From NCBI GenBank assembly GCA_016647705.1, contig CM028335.1:15707905-15771904 (forward strand): a stretch of DNA of 64,000 nucleotides, given 5' to 3'. Below, piece after piece: positions 58,705 to 64,000 of the stretch (its first letter is position 1; every line of letters begins with the position of its first letter). The DNA is from Eucommia ulmoides. Its lineage: Eukaryota > Streptophyta > Magnoliopsida > Garryales > Eucommiaceae. The notes under the pieces were generated by a model. The model searched no databases. It worked only from the letters and a program-made list of their open reading frames with translations, and had not been told where the DNA came from. The translations under genes were made by a program, and so were the position numbers.

Positions 58705-59934
58705 TGATTTAGTTAAAAGAATATGACAGAGTATTGAGAACTTGATGAACAATGAACTTATCGGGATTGAAAATGTCTTGTGCTTTCAATCTAGTTTGAA
58801 GATGCAGCATTCTCAAGATGAATTCGCAAACGCCTTTTGTATCATCGTACCTCATATTCATCAATCCATCAATAAAAAGCCCAGTTTTGGCGTTGTTAGA
58901 TGTCTGATATATGTTTCCCACAACAACAAAAAATTCCTTATTATTATTGCTCCCAGGTATTCTTTCAAGGAAATGCTCAACAATGGACCTTTTGATTGAA
59001 ATGAGACTCAAATGGTTCGATCTTTCCCATTTCACATAATGAGCTCTCTGAACTTCAATGCTCTCATCAGTAGGTCGAGGAGATTCATCTTCACGCAGAT
59101 CCATGTCTAAGTCCATTATTCCTGAAGCAAACTCTATGTCTGATCTCCATCTCTTATAGTTCGATTCATTTAGAATTTCAATTATGGCGTTATTGTTGTT
59201 CACAACAAAATAAACTATTTTCACAAAAAAAAAAAAATGCAATTAGATCAATTATGAACATTAGGCAAAATACTCAAATAAGTATAGACAACATAATATA
59301 AGAATTAATTGCATTATCATAAACTCTCATTTGGGTAGAGTCTACAATAAACAATTATTCTCTAAACATGAAGATCAACAAAATAAGAAAAATTTATAGA
59401 TTTAAAAATCCATTCCTTTTGGATAGATTGACCTTCAAATCCACATATTTCATTCAAAAGATAATAAAACAAATAATCATTCAAAATTCATTCCCTTTGG
59501 GCAAACAAATTTATCAAATTATTTATTTCATACAACATCCTTATGTAATTAAATTAATTTGGACAATAACCCCATTTGGGTAGATAAATGTACAAATTAA
59601 TCTAAAATTTTCTACATCAATAAAATAAGAACTCAAAATCTTGCAAACTTTATTAGTTAAATCACTTTGGTGAACTAATCTCAACAATTCACAAGTAAAC
59701 ATTTCAAATTGAAAAAATTAAACAATATTGTCTAACAAATTACACATATCATATATCGATTTGAAACTTGAATCAAGAGGAACAAAAATCCTAAAATTTT
59801 ACAATCAATCGAAATAAAAAATCATACGAAATCATGGCTCAAAGATTTGGATATGAAAATAAAGAAAAAATAAAAAATTATTTTCAATTTCCAATTGTAA
59901 ATCCTAAATCATGTACATTTACTCTAATACCACA
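58705..59934 (-). pseudogene. Copia retrotransposon gag relic
   Basis: The minus-strand frame 58709-59242 encodes a Copia-type gag: 'LNESNYKRWRSDIEF', 'GIMDLDMDLREDE', 'WERSNHLSLISIKRSI', 'MNMRYDDTKG', 'EFILRMLHLQTRLKA'. It runs about 175 codons and is cut off at 58705 after 'YSFNQLKVQ'. The 59243-59934 leader is AT-rich and non-coding, with TGGTATTAGAG (an initiator-Met primer-site variant) next to the LTR. Confidence 0.85.
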
Positions 59935-60409
59935 TGTTGATTAATTCTCATAATCACAATATTATAAAATTAATTAAAAAATTTAATCATACATAATTAA
60001 AAGGACACAACAATTTTTAAGAACAGTAACCGAAAGCGTATCTGTTTAAGCCATTGTAGATGATTGATCGTCGCAGCGGATTACACACTAGGTCTTCCTC
60101 TATATGTTCTAGATTGATAGTTATGATGACTCTCAATGGGAAGAAAAATCCTAAATCTAAACTAGAGAGGGGACCTAATATTTATAATATTAGTTTCTCA
60201 TTGGGCTCTCCCATAACGGGCTTCAACGAGACCAAAAACTTACACTTGCCACTGAACTGAATTTCTACACAAAAGATGTCACAACTCAAATCAAAATGTG
60301 ATCACTATTTAATTGGATTACTTATATAATAGATTATCCACTAACCCGTTTTTATAAAATAATTTATTCAATTAATGTTAACTCATATTTAATAAAAAAA
60401 ATTCCAACA
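59935..60409 (-). repeat. 5' LTR of the second Copia relic
   Basis: This 475-bp segment has inverted ends TGTTG...CAACA (plus strand TGTTGATTAATTCTC...AAAATTCCAACA), adjacent to the primer-binding site at 59923-59934. No second LTR was found, so the element is truncated. Just beyond its end a roughly 95-bp direct repeat (GATACTAAGCGTTTCATAAACG) occurs at about 60428 and 60520. Confidence 0.75.
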
Positions 60410-62123
60410 ATTGCTACCAAATTAAACGATACTAAGCGTTTCATAAACGTTAAAAATTTATTCATTTACAATTTCAGTTTTAAATTTTGGCCATGGTATT
60501 GCTGCCAAATCAAATGATACTAAGCGTTTCATAAACGTTAAAAATTTATTAATAAAAAATTATTTATTTTTCTAAATCGTGGGAGGAGCTAATCTAAAAC
60601 TAGAGGAGCTAATCTAAAACTAGTATTTACAAGTAGGACCCATGCAATGCATGGGATTAATTTCAAAGACACTACATTTGGTGATTTAGATGTTTGATAA
60701 GTTACTTGAGGCAATATATTTGACGTTCATTAAAATAAAAAAAATGCAATGAAAATTATGCAAAACAATTGTCATTTTTCCTTGTCAATTAGAGTTCGAC
60801 TCTCTTTAGGAGTATTTTGAAAATTAAATCTTGAATTTAATTATGAATACATTAGGTCGATGTGGGAGAGTGCAACTTTAAGATCGTCCGGGTAGGTGAT
60901 TAGTCGAAGTGCGCGTAAACTAACCCAAACAACACTTTACCGTACGTGAAACCAAAAAAATAATAATACTATATTGATTTTCTAATTTATAAATATAAAA
61001 AGAAAATAAATAATAATAAAAAAATTAATTAAACATAAATATAAAACTTAAAGAGTACAAAGTATAATTTTATTTAACCGTTTTAGAAGTGGGGGTGTAA
61101 AATTTGTGTGAGATATTTTGAGATACATGATTAATTAATTAGACATATTATGTGGTATAAGATTATAAAATTTAAAATGGTGTTAGATCTCAATCTTTGG
61201 AATCTAAAATCGATTCAACAGTTAAAAATGTAAAATATGTCATGATTTATAAAATAGACTAGGTAAACCCCTTACCTAAAGGGATTATATGATTTTTCGA
61301 ATTTGTAAGTGTAAAAGTACACTAAAAAAAAACCCAATTAAATACAAATATAAAATTTGAAGGTTACAAAATATGATTTTATTTAATTGTTTTAGAATTG
61401 AGCGTGTGAAATTTTTGTGAGATATTTGGAAATATTTTGTTAGTTTATTAGAGATATTATATAATATAATGTTATGAAAATTTGATATTGTGTTTGACCT
61501 GAATTGTTGGATTTAAAACTAATCTAACGGCTAAAAATGTCCAAAATATAAAATATGTCCTAATTTATAAAATAGATTAAAGTTCATGCTAAAATTTTTG
61601 GAGGGCCTTAACAAGTTGGGGCAGTTACCAAGTAAATCCCATTTGGGTGTGGAAACTATCAGATGAATCCAAGAGGTTTTATTTGCACCGATTGATCCTG
61701 ATAGAAATTTGCAGACAAATTTGCCCCTATAATGAATCTGTACCTTTCATACGCGTTGTCACCTCTAAAAATTGGAATAAAATATGGTAATAAACTACTA
61801 GTAAAATTGAATATGAAATCTATAATTTCTCTCAATTGTGATTGTTCAATTATTTTTTTACACCACAATGATCTATAAATCATGATTTTCAAAATAAGAT
61901 ATTAATATTTTTTTTGGAGTTCTAGATTAGGATGTATGCATGTGAATGTTATATATAATATTAATTGTGATGTTAATGTTATATATAATATTACTATAAT
62001 TTATGTGGCCCATGGGTACTGAATATAATATCCAATGTAATATAAATGACCTCAATTACTATTGATAATAGTACAGACTATATGAATGCGTTGAATATAA
62101 CATGACTTTGATGAATTAGGGTT

Positions 62124-62154
<31 letters not shown>

Positions 62155-62380
62155 GATAGTTTTGGATATCAAAATTAGATAATGAATTTTTCTTAATATT
62201 ATCTTTTATAACTAATATTTTCTTTAAGTTTTAATTAGGAATTATGTGACGATGTAAATTTATTTTATAAAAATAGGTTTTTCGCTCATTAATCCTCGTA
62301 AATAAAATGCTCATTATTCAATAGTCACAAATACTTACGGTTCGTTTCATTGGATGGAATGAAATCAGAGTGAAATGTGA
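60410..62380. repeat. AT-rich duplicated block and featureless intergenic DNA
   Basis: 60770-61590 is the second copy of the block at 57950-58690. The remainder (61600-62380) is AT-rich with a 24-A run near 62131-62154 and repeated TTATATATAATATTA words near 61955-61990. No gene is visible. Confidence 0.6.
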
Positions 62381-62399
62381 TGAATGTAAAAATCAGTTA

Positions 62400-63266
62400 T
62401 CCCAAAATACTCGATAGAAGATCACCACGTGTATAAGAGTTTCAAGTGAGACCCAATTTTACTGATGACGAAGCCCGAAGACTTTGCTGATTAGGGAATC
62501 CGACCTAGCTCTAACCGATCATGAATAAGAAAGAAGCCATGTTGTCGTCAGGCAAAATCCCTTGTCAGGCTGAGGAAACCTTTCCTCACCTCGGCATCTT
62601 TCCAGGTTGACACTCCCCAGGTCGATAGCCCGATCCTGCGGACTTGCCTGTGAAAACATCCCCTGCCAAACTCATATTGTCGGGCTAAGTTGGGAAAATA
62701 TCCCCCATTGGCTGTAAGAATGAAGGAAAATCCTCCAAGCATTGTGGGTTGGGCAGTCTCTCCGCATCCGTACATAAATTGGCCATGGACCTTTCCTCAA
62801 ATGGCCACAAAGCCCAAGTCCACAGGCGTAATCTCTCCATGCGCCTGCACAGTGGCCATGCGTCACGAAGCTTAGGATAATCATCCGAGCTTCGACCGCT
62901 AATCCTACAAACGTTAATCAACCACTTAACCTATAAAAGGAAAAGCCATTAACGCCGAAAGGTACTCCAAAACCATTTAATGCTCAGTTACTACTCTGAA
63001 GCATATTTTTACCTTTTCTCTCCCAAACTCTTACTCTCATGCTAGAAGGACTTCACCGGGCAACATCCCAGTGGGTCTTTGTGTAAGTACCAGCTTGACG
63101 CTCACCCTAGAGCGGACGGATCCCTTTTTTCGGATCTCAGGCCTTTTAGATTATTTGACTAAAAAGAATGGATCCAGGACCATCTCCACTGCATCCCAAC
63201 ATGGAAAAGACTCAAATACCCTGACCGAACCATACCATTGTTGTTAACCAAGATTTGCAATCAACA
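62400..63266 (+). repeat. 5' LTR of an LTR retrotransposon (left end approximate)
   Basis: This GC-richer sequence has CTATAAAAGG (62931-62940) as a TATA box and a terminal TTTGCAATCAACA at 63266, followed at once by TTTGACGCCATTTGTGGGAA, a primer-site-like sequence of the TTTGGCGCC...GTGGGAA type seen after many plant LTRs. The left boundary and class are uncertain because the element continues beyond the window. Confidence 0.65.
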
Positions 63267-64000
63267 GTTTGACGCCATTTGTGGGAAGCGCACAAAAAGT
63301 CTTCCTCACGTCATCAACTCCCAGCTCGGCTAAGCCTTGATGATCACAAGGTCTGATCAGTTTATTTAGCAAAGAGATCAGAACGCCGCGGTAAATAGCA
63401 ACCCGATCAGAGAAATATCGAGGATCCCCAGGTCAGACGTTAAGGTTCCAGTCCCTATCCTGGCTAAGAAAGATAACGTACCTCCCACAGGTCAGACATG
63501 CCCCTCTATGCTGCCCTCTGGGGCCCGTGTGGGGAAGACTTCCCGAGCCGTTGAAGTGTTAAAGATTGATAACTTGGAACGTTGTCTAAGAGAATTCTAA
63601 TCCTATTTCTAAGTCTTTGTCTCCCGCCTGCCACTGAACCCAGCTCAGGGGGGACCGATTCTCTAGATTGCAGGTGAGATGAGCACCCTGAGAGTCAGAA
63701 GATTGCATGATCTACTCCAATAGACATACACCGAGGGGTCAACCTCAACCCCGTGACCGACCAGTAAGGAAACAAAACTTAGCTTTTCCTATTGCCTCAA
63801 GTTCCTCATCGCCACCCTCACTAGGTCACCGGTCTGAGGGTCATCATGGGCCCCAGCCGAGAAGGAAGCCTAGCCATGTCGCCTGTTCCGAGCATAGGGT
63901 CTGTTGTGCTAAGGAGGTAGACTCTCACTCCCCACCGGCCAGAAGACAGTAACCCAAGGCGGCCGCTAGTCAGGTGGTAGTGCTGCCTAGAGGAAAAATA
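63267..64000 (+). mobile_element. Leader and gag start of the right-edge retrotransposon
   Basis: PBS-like sequence (63268-63287) is followed by a leader and, from about 63480, by GC-rich sequence with short open frames (e.g. 63707-63952, Pro/Arg/Ser-rich). No conserved domain is recognisable before the window ends. Confidence 0.5.

Overview
The window is a stretch of nuclear chromosome from a flowering plant, most likely a eudicot. The evidence is two intron-rich plant genes, AT-rich intergenic DNA, nested LTR retrotransposons of the plant-specific Tat type, Copia relics, MULE-, hAT- and Harbinger-type elements, and a Helitron-like element. The species cannot be fixed from the sequence.

Only two host genes look intact. 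The first (+, about 38.8-49.15 kb; CDS 40335-49148, 16 coding exons, 966 aa) encodes gamma-tubulin complex component 5 (GCP5), a subunit of the microtubule-nucleating gamma-tubulin ring complex. The second (-, CDS 51444-56988, 7 exons including the diagnostic 9-nt mini-exon, 581 aa) encodes a cell-wall (apoplastic) invertase of family GH32. The two genes converge, with their 3' ends about 2.3 kb apart. All their splice sites are GT/AG and every exon joins in frame.

The left third is a nested transposon stack. A Copia relic (LTR 20061-20227; pieces 18382-20060 and 2324-3700) was split by a full-length Ty3/gypsy Tat-clade element (3706-18376, minus orientation, 5-bp target duplication GAAAC, LTRs 2.28 and 2.14 kb). 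That element later took a hAT-like insertion (15385-16231, 8-bp duplication) exactly in its primer-binding site. Its gag-pro-pol is recognisable but broken by stops and frameshifts. A solo LTR of the same family, on the other strand, lies at 22557-24726 (duplication GTTCC). A relative with a much shorter, repeat-free LTR lies at 28325-29649.

The middle (24.7-38.7 kb) holds a split gag-like relic, another LTR-like segment, and a Helitron-like element (30114-34028) that carries a broken gene piece resembling the chloroplast membrane protease homologue EGY3. This element was itself hit by a long-TIR MULE-like element, which in turn was hit by a Harbinger-like element. A dispersed AT-rich repeat family, one copy of which contains a tRNA-Leu(TAG)-like gene, recurs at 1-410, 20.2-22.3, 29.65-30.1 and 34.0-37.7 kb.

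GCP5 intron 13 contains a Pack-MULE-like element (44879-46703) that has captured the start of a UDP-glycosyltransferase gene. Beyond the invertase promoter lie a second Copia relic (58709-60409) flanked by duplicated AT-rich blocks, and the 5' end of another LTR element that runs off the right edge. Both host genes are single units; no operon-like or co-regulated cluster is implied. All boundaries were read by eye without alignment software.
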